DNA from: CAVTLG01 sp963735495
GTDB lineage: Bacteria > Chloroflexota > Ktedonobacteria > Ktedonobacterales > Ktedonobacteraceae
Reading direction: 5' to 3'
DNA length: 64,000 nt
Assembly (NCBI GenBank): GCA_963735495.1
Contig: CAVTLG010000008.1
Coordinates: forward strand, 310,001-374,000
Shown here: piece by piece, positions 54,259-62,202 of the stretch
Position numbering within the stretch: the first letter of the stretch is position 1
Layout of the letters: each line of letters begins with the position of its first letter
The notes under the pieces: model-generated
The model's database searches: none
What the model was told of the DNA's origin: nothing
The model's input: only the letters and a program-made list of their open reading frames with translations
Position numbers and translations under genes: made by a program

Positions 54259-55152
54259 ATGCCATCAATCCGAGAAATTCGGCAGCGCATACGCTCAGTA
54301 AAAAATACGGCCAAGATCACGCAAGCCATGCAGATGGTGGCAAGCAGCAAGATGCGCCGAGCACAGCAGCGCGTTGAAGAGGCTCGCCCTTACGCGGACC
54401 AGTTACGCGAGCTTGTCTCGCGCCTGGCAAACGTGAGCGGCAATGATCTGGGTGATGAGTTGGCTTTGTTGAAACAGCGACCAGTGCGCAACGTCGGCAT
54501 TGTGCTGATTTCGCCTGACCGTGGTCTGTGTGGTGCGCTGCCATCCAACGTCAACCGGCAGGCGATGCTCACTGCGCAGGAACAACTTGCCAGACACACA
54601 GAGCAGGGACAACCCGGTATAGAGTATGTCGGAGTCGGACGCAAAGGACGCGATTTCCTTGTGCGTACGCAGCAAAACATGATCGCGGAATTCACCAATT
54701 ATGGGGATCGACCGGCGCTCTCCGACGCGTCTGCCATTGCCCAGGTAGCAGTGGATGCCTTTGTGCAAGGCGAGGTAGATATTGTGTACCTGGTCTATAC
54801 CAAATTCATCAACACAGTGACGCAAAAGCCCGTCACCGTCCAGCTCCTGCCCGTGCAGCCACCAGCAGAGCAGTCAGGCGAGGAGCATAGCACACACACT
54901 GAGTATATCTACGAGCCGGGTCCGCAAGAAATCTTCCAGGCATTACTGCCTCGCTACGTAGATGTGCAAGTGTACCAGGCTCTACTCGAAGCGATATCCA
55001 GCCAGCTCTCAGCTCAGATGGTCGCGATGAAGAACGCAACCGATAATGCCAACGAGCTGGTGCAAGATCTTACATTGACATACAATAAGGCTCGCCAGGC
55101 AGCTATCACCACGCAGATTCTCGAAGTGGTAGCAGGCGCTGAAGCACTATAA
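54259..55152 (+). CDS. atpG: ATP synthase F1 subunit gamma
   Basis: The 297-residue central-shaft subunit has the gamma start RQRIRSVKNTAKITQAMQMV and the block LISPDRGLCGALPSNVNRQ. The end MKNATDNANELVQDLTLTYNK is also typical. GGAGG at the atpA stop provides the ribosome binding site for the ATG at 54259. It rotates within the alpha-beta ring. Confidence 0.97.
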   Translation: MPSIREIRQRIRSVKNTAKITQAMQMVASSKMRRAQQRVEEARPYADQLRELVSRLANVSGNDLGDELALLKQRPVRNVGIVLISPDRGLCGALPSNVNRQAMLTAQEQLARHTEQGQPGIEYVGVGRKGRDFLVRTQQNMIAEFTNYGDRPALSDASAIAQVAVDAFVQGEVDIVYLVYTKFINTVTQKPVTVQLLPVQPPAEQSGEEHSTHTEYIYEPGPQEIFQALLPRYVDVQVYQALLEAISSQLSAQMVAMKNATDNANELVQDLTLTYNKARQAAITTQILEVVAGAEAL

Positions 55153-55200
55153 GCTGTAGGGGCCAGAACAACATAGACCCTACACTGGAGAAATAGCTAT

Positions 55201-56622
55201 ATGGCAGTAACACAAACAGGCACGAAGGGAAAAGTCGTGCAGGTATTGGGAGCTGTGGTAGACGTCGAGTTTCCCCCGGACCAACTCCCAGAAATTTATA
55301 ACGAAGTACGCACGCGGCCTGCTGGTGCCGATCATGACCTCGCCCTTGAGGTTGAGCAGCACCTGGGCAATAACTGGGTCCGCTGCGTTGCCCTGGGTCC
55401 CACAGACGGTTTGCAGCGCGGTGTACCCGCCTATGACACAGGTGGACCGATCAGCGTACCAGTTGGTGAAAAGACGTTGGGGCGTATCTTCAATGTGCTC
55501 GGTCAGGCCGTTGATAACAAACCTGAGGTCACGGATGCTCCGCGCTACCCAATCCACCGCGAGGCACCCACGCTGGAAGAGCAGTCATCGAGCGTTGAGC
55601 CTTTCGAAACGGGCATCAAGGTCATCGACCTGATCTGCCCCTTCATGAAAGGGGGCAAGGTTGGAGCCTTCGGTGGTGCCGGTGTCGGCAAGACCGTGAT
55701 TATTCAGGAGCTGATCAATAACATCGCTAAGGGTCATGGTGGCTTCAGCGTCTTTGCGGGCGTCGGTGAACGCACCCGCGAGGGCAACGACCTGTACCAT
55801 GAAATGGCGGAAGCCAACGTGCTCGATCAGCTCGCCATGGTCTTCGGTCAGATGAACGAGCCGCCCGGCTCACGTCTGCGCGTAGCTCTGAGCGGCCTGG
55901 CTATCGCGGAATACTTCCGTGACGAAGAGGGGAAAGATGTGTTGCTCTTCATCGACAACATCTTCCGCTTCACCCAGGCTGGCGCTGAAGTGTCAGCTCT
56001 GCTTGGACGTATGCCATCTGCGGTAGGTTATCAACCGAACCTGGCGGAAGAAATGGGTGAGTTGCAGGAACGCATCACCTCGACCAAGAAAGGTTCGATC
56101 ACGTCGATGCAGGCAGTGTATGTGCCCGCTGACGACTACACCGATCCCGCCCCGGCCACGACATTCGCCCACCTGGACTCGACGATTGTGCTGGAGCGTG
56201 CTATCGCTTCAAAGGGTATCTATCCGGCCATCGATCCGCTGGCGTCGACCAGCCGTATCCTTGACCCACAGGTCGTTGGTCAGGAACACTATGACGTAGC
56301 GCGTGGCGTACAGAGTGTCTTGCAGCGCTATAAAGAATTGCAAGATATCATTGCCATCCTGGGTGTGGATGAGTTGTCCGACGACGATAAGCTGATTGTT
56401 ACGCGCGCGCGTAAGCTGGAGCGTTTCTGCTCACAGCCGATGACGGTCGCGGAAGCTTTCACGGGCACACCTGGGAAGTACGTCCCGCTCAAAGATACCA
56501 TTCGCAGCTATAAAGAGATCCTGGACGGCAAGCACGATGAAATCCCTGAGAACTACTTCTTCTTGAAGGGACCCATCGAAGACGTCGTTGCGGCCTACAA
56601 CGAAGATCAGCAAAAGGGTTAA
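55201..56622 (+). CDS. atpD: ATP synthase F1 subunit beta
   Basis: The 473-residue catalytic subunit has the P loop GGAGVGKTVIIQEL, the catalytic Glu in VGERTREGNDLYHEM, and DVLLFIDNIFRFTQAGAEVS. The DELSDDD motif (DELSDDDKLIV) is present. It is complete and of normal length. Three bases separate it from atpC. Confidence 0.98.
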   Translation: MAVTQTGTKGKVVQVLGAVVDVEFPPDQLPEIYNEVRTRPAGADHDLALEVEQHLGNNWVRCVALGPTDGLQRGVPAYDTGGPISVPVGEKTLGRIFNVLGQAVDNKPEVTDAPRYPIHREAPTLEEQSSSVEPFETGIKVIDLICPFMKGGKVGAFGGAGVGKTVIIQELINNIAKGHGGFSVFAGVGERTREGNDLYHEMAEANVLDQLAMVFGQMNEPPGSRLRVALSGLAIAEYFRDEEGKDVLLFIDNIFRFTQAGAEVSALLGRMPSAVGYQPNLAEEMGELQERITSTKKGSITSMQAVYVPADDYTDPAPATTFAHLDSTIVLERAIASKGIYPAIDPLASTSRILDPQVVGQEHYDVARGVQSVLQRYKELQDIIAILGVDELSDDDKLIVTRARKLERFCSQPMTVAEAFTGTPGKYVPLKDTIRSYKEILDGKHDEIPENYFFLKGPIEDVVAAYNEDQQKG

Positions 56623-56625
56623 ACG

Positions 56626-57084
56626 ATGGCGACACACAACACGATGCATGTCGAGGTAGTGACCGCCGAGCGCGAGTTGTACAACGGTGAGGCGGACGCT
56701 GTCCAGGCTCCCGGTTCAGAGGGGCAACTGGGTATCTTACCGCGCCACGCAGCCCTGCTGACGCTGCTGGCACCAGGTGCATTGCGCATTCAACTCGGCT
56801 CCGCCGAGGAAGCCATTTTCGTCGGAGGTGGTTTTCTCGAAGTGTCCAACAACACCGTGACGGTGCTGGCCGATACAGCCGAGCATGCCGAGGAGATCGA
56901 CGAGGCGCGCGCCGAAGAGGCACGACGTCGTGCGCAAGAACGCCTGGCAGATGTGCAATCGAATACAGAGCGCGCGCAATTGCAAGCACAACTGCAACGC
57001 GAAATCAGTCGCTTGCACGTGGCCGAGTTAGCACGTCGTCATGAGCGACGCCGCATCACAATGCCCACATCGCAGGAGCAATAA
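56626..57084 (+). CDS. atpC: ATP synthase F1 subunit epsilon
   Basis: The 152-residue subunit has the N-terminal sandwich (HVEVVTAERELYNGEADAV, APGSEGQLGILPRHAALLT) and a helical end. It couples rotation and can inhibit hydrolysis. The last 104 bases, including the stop, occur again at 60547-60650 with seven differences, six of them synonymous. Its own 3' end therefore marks the left edge of an inserted block. The C-terminal helices are somewhat longer than usual. Confidence 0.95.
   Translation: MATHNTMHVEVVTAERELYNGEADAVQAPGSEGQLGILPRHAALLTLLAPGALRIQLGSAEEAIFVGGGFLEVSNNTVTVLADTAEHAEEIDEARAEEARRRAQERLADVQSNTERAQLQAQLQREISRLHVAELARRHERRRITMPTSQEQ
56981..57084. repeat. Left copy of the atpC 3'-end duplication
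   Basis: 104 bases from TGCAAGCACAACTGCAACGC to the atpC stop match 60547-60650 in the same orientation, with seven substitutions. The two copies flank 3.46 kb that carries dpaL, the M20 peptidase and gntR. Confidence 0.85.
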
Positions 57085-57089
57085 AATAA

Positions 57090-57144
57090 GTCAATGAGCA
57101 AGAGCATGATTCCTCAATAAGATATCATGCTCTTGCTCATTGAC
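57090..57144. terminator. 21-bp perfect stem-loop after atpC
   Basis: GTCAATGAGCAAGAGCATGA (57090-57109, one more base pairs) is complementary to 57124-57144, with a 13-base loop. It lies six bases after the atpC stop. No T run follows on the plus strand, while TTATTTTA follows on the minus strand. It probably ends the ATP operon message or stabilises its 3' end, and may also stop dpaL transcripts. Confidence 0.65.
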
Positions 57145-57330
57145 ACCACCAGATTCATACGTAACGTTGCACTCACACAGGGACAGTGCAAAGGTTTCCT
57201 CTCGTCGTATAGGTTGTATCATTGGCTGTTAGTTGTGCGCATGCTGCTACTCGCTCAACTGGAGCATACACAGTAGGACTATCCTGAGAACCATGCTTAG
57301 TAAATGTGCCAGCCAGTATTGTGTGATCGG

Positions 57331-58484
57331 CTACGCAGGACTTTTCCCTACAATATGCTCATAGGCTACAGGGTCAGTCGCTCCTTCTGTGCAGATCACC
57401 AGAACACGTGTTGATGTATCAATTCTAAGAGTACTGCTCATAGTCTGGAAAGGAGGTGCAGTCAGCAACGCTGCCAGCCCTCCGATTCCTGCTGCACCTG
57501 TTTCACCTGTCACCAGACCAATCATGGCAAGATCACGCATGCCGCGCTTTGCCCACTCGTCTTCTATCGCGACGAAGAGATCAATGCCTGTGGAGATGAG
57601 AGGCCAGGCAATCAGCGAAGGTGTACCACAATTGAGCCCAGCCATAATCGATTGCGGTGGATCGGTCAGTGAGACAATCTGACCAGCCTTCATAGAAGCA
57701 AGAGCACAGGCCGCACTTGTCGGCTCAACACCAACAATCTTTACATGTGAGGAAACATCCGTATGCCGATAATGTTGTACTACTGCTGCCGCTAGTGCTC
57801 CTACCCCGATCTGAACGACGACAAGATCAGGTCCACGTTGCTGCCACCGCGACAATTCCTCCTGAACCTCCTGGAAGATGGTCGAGTATCCCTCGATTAC
57901 CCATCGTGGAATGATCTCATAGCCTGACCATGAGGTATCGGAGAGCACCAGATTTCGCTCGCCCTCCTGCGTAGCCGCGTGCTCAACCGCATCATCATAG
58001 CAACCATTGACGACCGTGATCATCGCACCTTCCTGCTTGATGGCGTTGATCCTGCTCTCAACCATATCGCATGGGACGAAGATGTGTGCCTCGAAGCCAA
58101 AAGGGCCGCCAGATGAGCAACTGCTCGGCCATGATTGCCATCTGTCGCGGCCACCAGGGTCAAAGGACGGAGTGGCGCGCAACGGCTGACAAGCTCTTCC
58201 AGGGAGTTCCAGGGTTCCACGTCGGTTCCCAAGCGCTCTACGAGTGCCCGGTAGAGAGCCCAGGATGTGCCAAGGATCTTGAAAGATGGCATATCAAAAC
58301 GGCTTGATTCGTCCTTGATCCATATTTTGCCTACTCCCAGACGGTTTGCTAATAGTGGAGCACTCACAAGAGGCGTTGGAGCATATCCAGGCAAACGGCG
58401 GTGAAATGCGAGTGACTGACCTCCGTAGGAGGGATGACAACCATCCTCCGAAACATGGATGTTCTGATAGATATTCATAGCCAT
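57331..58484 (-). CDS. dpaL: Diaminopropionate ammonia-lyase, disrupted by a frameshift
   Basis: DpaL (YgeX) is a PLP enzyme that turns 2,3-diaminopropionate into pyruvate and ammonia. The N-terminal part has the PLP Lys in SSRFDMPSFKILGTSW and ATDGNHGRAVAHLA. The rest is in another frame: GFEAHIFVPCDMVESRINAI, the phosphate loop QIGVGALAAAVVQHY, and VLVICTEGATDPVAYEHIVG. Adding one base to the CC at 58097-58098 gives LAALLGFEAHIF, the family pattern. The start is taken at 58484; 58520 and 58478 are alternatives. It follows the M20 peptidase gene, as in the E. coli ygeX-ygeY pair. Confidence 0.88.
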
Positions 58485-58526
58485 GACTCTCTTCTCTTCT
58501 TTGCGGACCTGAATGTTCATGCGCCA

Positions 58527-59660
58527 TCAAGCACAGAATTCTTGAAGCGTGGCGAGTAGAACATCACTACAGCGTTGCACCTGTTCCAGATCAGCCCATT
58601 CGATGACGGCATGAGCTCCCGTGCCTCCAGGGCCAAATATGACCGTTGGAATGCCTGCCGCCGCCAGCAGAGCCGAATCCATCCACGACGCTTTACCGAC
58701 AATCTCTGGAGCAGAGCCGAGGAGCGATGCTGCCAGACGAGAAACTGTCTGCACAATAGGTGCGTCTTCCGCGACCTCGAAGGAGTCCCGCACCAGTGTT
58801 GTTTTGACGGAGGCCAGAAAGGTAGGATCAGCAGTCCGTATCTGCTCAAGAAGCGCTCGCACCTCCGCTTCAACCCGCAACGGGGTTTCACCAGGAAGCG
58901 TTCGTCGCTCTACCTGGAGAGTACATAGCTCTGGATAGCTGGAGAGTTCCTGCCCACCTTCAATCAACGAAGCGTGAAGCGAGCCGTTGCCAAGAAAACG
59001 GTGTGAGGGAGCATCTCGCAGTAAGTGGTCGAGGTGTTCCAGGCCCAGCAAGACATGGCCCATCTTCACAATCGCATCGTGTCCAAGATCGGGACGCGAA
59101 CCGTGAGCGGCTCTTCCCTGTGTGCTGATTTCTAGCCAGACAAACCCTTTATGGGCCACACAGAGGCTCAGCTCTGTCGGCTCGGTGACAATCGCAGCAT
59201 CAGCATGCCACTGCTTCACAATGGATTGTGTTCCGAGGCTCGCATATTCTTCATCGGCCACTGCCGTGAGAATCACATCGCCACGCAATGCCAGCTTCTT
59301 TGCCTGGGCAACGGCAACCATAATTGCAGCCAGTCCTCCCTTCATATCGTAGGCCCCTCGTCCGTACAAACGATTCCCTTCCACCACAGGATCATGCGGT
59401 CGTTCCATGCCAGCTATGCCGACCGTGTCCATATGAGCGTTGAGCAGAAGGGAGCGCCCGCCACCAGTCCCGTGCACGATCCCAACGACATTGGGACGGC
59501 CTGGCACTGGCTCATCCAATGTCACTTCCACGCCTGCTTGTGCGAGCCAGTTTGCCACAAAGTGCGCAATTTCGCGTTCGCCAGCTCCCCCTACCACCAG
59601 GTCGGGATTGATGGAATTAATGGCAACGAGTTGCTGTAACAAGGCGGTGATTTCATTCAT
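58527..59660 (-). CDS. M20 family metallopeptidase (YgeY/ArgE/DapE-like)
   Basis: The 377-residue enzyme has the dizinc ligands of M20 peptidases: LLLNAHMDTVG, GRGAYDMKGGLAAIM, VADEEYASLGT and, near the end, GTGAHAVIEWADLE. Members deacylate or hydrolyse amino-acid derivatives. The pairing with dpaL mirrors E. coli ygeY-ygeX, where the substrate is thought to be a diaminopropionate derivative. The ATG at 59660 has AGAGAG upstream. Its promoter region carries the 44-bp palindrome shared with the divergent GntR gene. Confidence 0.88.
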   Translation of the reverse strand: MNEITALLQQLVAINSINPDLVVGGAGEREIAHFVANWLAQAGVEVTLDEPVPGRPNVVGIVHGTGGGRSLLLNAHMDTVGIAGMERPHDPVVEGNRLYGRGAYDMKGGLAAIMVAVAQAKKLALRGDVILTAVADEEYASLGTQSIVKQWHADAAIVTEPTELSLCVAHKGFVWLEISTQGRAAHGSRPDLGHDAIVKMGHVLLGLEHLDHLLRDAPSHRFLGNGSLHASLIEGGQELSSYPELCTLQVERRTLPGETPLRVEAEVRALLEQIRTADPTFLASVKTTLVRDSFEVAEDAPIVQTVSRLAASLLGSAPEIVGKASWMDSALLAAAGIPTVIFGPGGTGAHAVIEWADLEQVQRCSDVLLATLQEFCA

Positions 59661-59764
59661 CCGAAACTCTCTTTCTCCCTGAGAAACAGGGCGCGAAGAA
59701 GCGGTGCTACCTCGCCCTGACTTCTCTCAAAACCAGGGTTCATAGTAAGAAAAGGTCGCATTTT

Positions 59765-59808
59765 TATCTTCATGTAACATGTGATATATCACATGTTACA
59801 TGAAGATA
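59765..59808. promoter_or_regulatory. 44-bp perfect palindrome between peptidase and GntR genes
   Basis: The 22-base half (TATCTTCATGTAACATGTGA and two more) is followed directly by its exact complement. TGTAACATG and CATGTTACA sites lie within. It sits in the divergent promoter region, 105 bases from the peptidase start and 73 from the GntR start. It is most likely the GntR operator for both directions. Confidence 0.75.
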
Positions 59809-59881
59809 TGATACACTGTAGAGAATGAGAAAGTCAAGGAGAGAGGAGACCTTCCTTTGTGGATGAGAAAAGGAGAGAGCA

Positions 59882-60610
59882 ATGCCTATTCCAGAACAGG
59901 TAGAAAAATTCAGACGACCGCTTGCCCGAAAAGAGGTCTATGCGACCCTCCAAAATTGGATTGTCGAAGGGGTCTATCAGCCAGGTGAGATCATGCGCGA
60001 TCACGATCTCGCCGAAGCATTAGGGGTCAGTCGAACGCCTGTGAGGGAAGCATTACAACGTCTAGAAGACGAGGGATTTGTCCAAACATCTGCGAATCGA
60101 TGGACGCGGGTAGCACAGATAGGCATGAACGAAGCAAAGAACCTCTATCCGATCATCTGGTCCTTGGAGGCATTGGCGATTTCACTTGCGCAAGAACATC
60201 TCACAGCACAGAACTTTGACGCGATGGGTGAGGCCAATGCGCGTCTCCAACAGGCATTGGCAGTTAGGCAGGCGGTAGAAGCTTCGCAGGCAGACTATGA
60301 TTTCCACCAAGTTTTTATCCATCAATCAGACAACCCTGACCTGATACGTATGCTGAGGGAGGCCAAAATGAGGCTACGCTGGTTAGAGATTGCCTATTTC
60401 AGGGACTACACGCTTGCCACGATCTCACTTCATGAGCATGAAGCCATCCTCGATGCTTTGCGAACAGGTGAACATGAGCGTGCTGTTCAAGCGGTGAAAG
60501 TCAATTGGCAAGAGAGTCTCAAGCGAGTGCTCGCGCAGAAAGAAACTGCAGGCCCAACTGCAACGCGAAATCAGTCGTTTGCACGTGGCCGAGTTAGCAC
60601 GTCCTCATGA
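59882..60610 (+). CDS. GntR/FCD-family regulator with a C-terminus made of duplicated atpC DNA
   Basis: The 242-residue protein has a winged helix (EVYATLQNWIVEGVYQPGEI, then DHDLAEALGVSRTPVREALQRLEDEGFVQ). An FCD ligand-binding domain with His/Asp metal residues (DYDFHQVFIHQ, HEHEAILDAL) follows. It should control the divergent peptidase-dpaL genes through the 44-bp palindrome. From about 60547 the reading frame runs through the right copy of the atpC duplication, out of frame with atpC, so the last 22 or so residues (GPTATRNQSFARGR...) are not original. The native end was lost at this junction, but the FCD domain appears nearly complete. Confidence 0.9.
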   Translation: MPIPEQVEKFRRPLARKEVYATLQNWIVEGVYQPGEIMRDHDLAEALGVSRTPVREALQRLEDEGFVQTSANRWTRVAQIGMNEAKNLYPIIWSLEALAISLAQEHLTAQNFDAMGEANARLQQALAVRQAVEASQADYDFHQVFIHQSDNPDLIRMLREAKMRLRWLEIAYFRDYTLATISLHEHEAILDALRTGEHERAVQAVKVNWQESLKRVLAQKETAGPTATRNQSFARGRVSTSS

Positions 60611-60650
60611 GCGACGCCGCATCACAATGCCCACATCACAAGAGCAGTAA
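60547..60650. repeat. Right copy of the atpC 3'-end duplication
   Basis: Matches 56981-57084 with 97 of 104 identical bases. In the atpC frame it still reads LQAQLQREISRLHVAEL, with one amino acid change (Arg to Pro) and an intact stop at 60648-60650. It carries no start and overlaps the end of the GntR gene in another frame. Confidence 0.85.
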
Positions 60651-60666
60651 AACGTTCAATTATAGC

Positions 60667-60704
60667 GCACGGGTATGATCCCTCTATGGGAATTATACTC
60701 GTGC
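60667..60704 (+). terminator. Hairpin after the right atpC copy
   Basis: GCACGGGTATGATCCC (60667-60682) pairs imperfectly with GGGAATTATACTCGTGC (60688-60704), followed by TTATTTG. It could be the original terminator of the ATP operon, now displaced, and would end gntR transcription. Confidence 0.5.
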
Positions 60705-60775
60705 TTATTTGTGCCATCCGCTATTGATCAGCATAGGAATTAAAAACAGTATTGCAGATGAAATCTTGACTAAAC

Positions 60776-60820
60776 GCAACGAGCAGAGTACAAAGAGACA
60801 CTATGTACTCTGCTCGTTGC
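60776..60820 (-). terminator. 17-bp stem-loop after the TPM gene
   Basis: A perfect 17-bp stem (60776-60792 with 60804-60820; core GAGCAGAGTACA) and an 11-base loop lie 69 bases past the TPM stop on the minus strand, followed by GTTTAGTC. It is a probable terminator with a weak T run. Confidence 0.55.
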
Positions 60821-60888
60821 ATCCAATTTCACCTCCATCATGTTACTTACAGAAAGAGGTGGGTAACTCTGACTCTTAGCGCGTTATA

Positions 60889-61956
60889 TTAGAAATTACC
60901 TCCTGCTCCTCTATCATCACTATTGCCGAAATCTCCTCCCGCTCCACTACTGCCGAAATCCCCTCCTGCTCCTCCGCCACTATTGCCAAAATCTCCTCCC
61001 GCTCCTCTTCTATCATCACTATTGCCAAAATCTCCTCCCGCTCCTCGGTCGCCACTACTGCCGAAATCCCCTCCTGCTCCTCGGTCGCCGCCAATGCCTC
61101 CACCGCCATAATATTCCTGGCCACCTTGACTACTCGGGGGACGTTGCTCGCCCTGCTCCTTGCCAAAAAGGTATCCGAGCAAGCCACCAGCAGCCGCTCC
61201 CATACCTCCAGCGGCCAAAGGATTCATGCCCTGATTGCGTGTTCCCGGACCATATCCCGGCTGATAGTTCTCAGGAGAGGGGTTATTGTACGGCTGATTG
61301 ACGTTTGGATCGTACGGTCTACCGTAGGGAGTGGCAGGACGATTAGAGAGACCACCCAGGCCATGCGCTGCACGAGAACGAGCACGTGTAATAGCAAAGA
61401 ATGCCAATCCAGCGATAGCCAGCAAGGCAACACACCAGATAGCTGGATTAATACCACCACCACGAGCTGGACTCACTGCGCCATTTCCGCCCAGCCCAGA
61501 GGAGCTGAACATACCATGCAACGCGTTAATAGAGGCAACAGTTGCGCTGGTCAAATTCCTACTACTACCGTAGTCGTTGGTAAAAGCCCGGTTGGCATCG
61601 TTATACTGGCTGCTAGATAGTGGCACATCAGGTCCGCCACCAACATAGAAGCGACCTGCCGTATTTAATCCCATAACGATCAGGTTCGGACTAGTGATCC
61701 TACTATGGACAGCTTGATCGAATTGCTGGCTCGATCCCGCGTAATTATTGACGGTATAAACATCTAATGGATATGCAAGCTTTGAACCAGCGCTACGCAC
61801 TTTAGAGGCATTGAGCACATGCGCTGCGTCAAAAATGTTCACCGTATTCGCCAGTACGGTTACTGACGAGAGAAACAACAGACAGAGGGTAACACACACG
61901 ACCACCAGACCTTTTGTAACCCGCTGCGGAGAAAAAAAGGCGTTTGTCTTTTTCAT
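60889..61956 (-). CDS. TPM-domain membrane protein with Gly/Asp/Phe repeat tail
   Basis: The 355-residue protein has an N-terminal membrane segment (VTKGLVVVCVTLCLLFLSSV) and an external TPM/TLP18.3-like domain (VNIFDAAHVLNASKV, LIVMGLNTAGRFYVGGGPDV). A second span (INPAIWCVALLAIAGLAFFAI) and an Asn/Pro/Tyr-rich linker follow. The last 75 residues are about seven units of the type RGAGGDFGNS. YgcG-type TPM proteins end with a Gly-rich tail in the same way, but the regular Asp/Phe units are striking. GGGGGGATAAGT precedes the ATG at 61956. The function is unknown. Confidence 0.75.
   Translation of the reverse strand: MKKTNAFFSPQRVTKGLVVVCVTLCLLFLSSVTVLANTVNIFDAAHVLNASKVRSAGSKLAYPLDVYTVNNYAGSSQQFDQAVHSRITSPNLIVMGLNTAGRFYVGGGPDVPLSSSQYNDANRAFTNDYGSSRNLTSATVASINALHGMFSSSGLGGNGAVSPARGGGINPAIWCVALLAIAGLAFFAITRARSRAAHGLGGLSNRPATPYGRPYDPNVNQPYNNPSPENYQPGYGPGTRNQGMNPLAAGGMGAAAGGLLGYLFGKEQGEQRPPSSQGGQEYYGGGGIGGDRGAGGDFGSSGDRGAGGDFGNSDDRRGAGGDFGNSGGGAGGDFGSSGAGGDFGNSDDRGAGGNF
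60895..61100. repeat. In-gene minisatellite of the Gly/Asp/Phe tail
   Basis: About seven degenerate units with cores TCTCCTCCCGCTCC and ACTATTGCCGAAATC repeat in register with the RGAGGDFGNS protein units. Unit length varies by whole codons, which suggests slippage under coding constraint. Confidence 0.7.
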
Positions 61957-62202
61957 ACTTATCCCCCCTACCAATCCTGTTTGTGAAATCCACACACTCC
62001 TATTCCTCTAAGAGGTCCCATACAGACAGGGAACACGTTTCTGTTTCAACTCCTATAATCAGGAACACGAGGCAAGTAGTCTATTGGATACAATCGGCCT
62101 CAATCTCGCTATGCTTCATGCCCTCTGCATGCTACAATGGGCAGAGAAATCTCGCGCATCATTACAAGAGCTGTATTTTTTTAAGGAGTTTAGATTACAG
62201 TA

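Noticed and set aside
56981..60650. Composite transposon or IS insertion as the source of the atpC duplication
   Set aside because: No transposase, no terminal inverted repeats and no short target duplication; the repeat is a coding 3' end with synonymous divergence.
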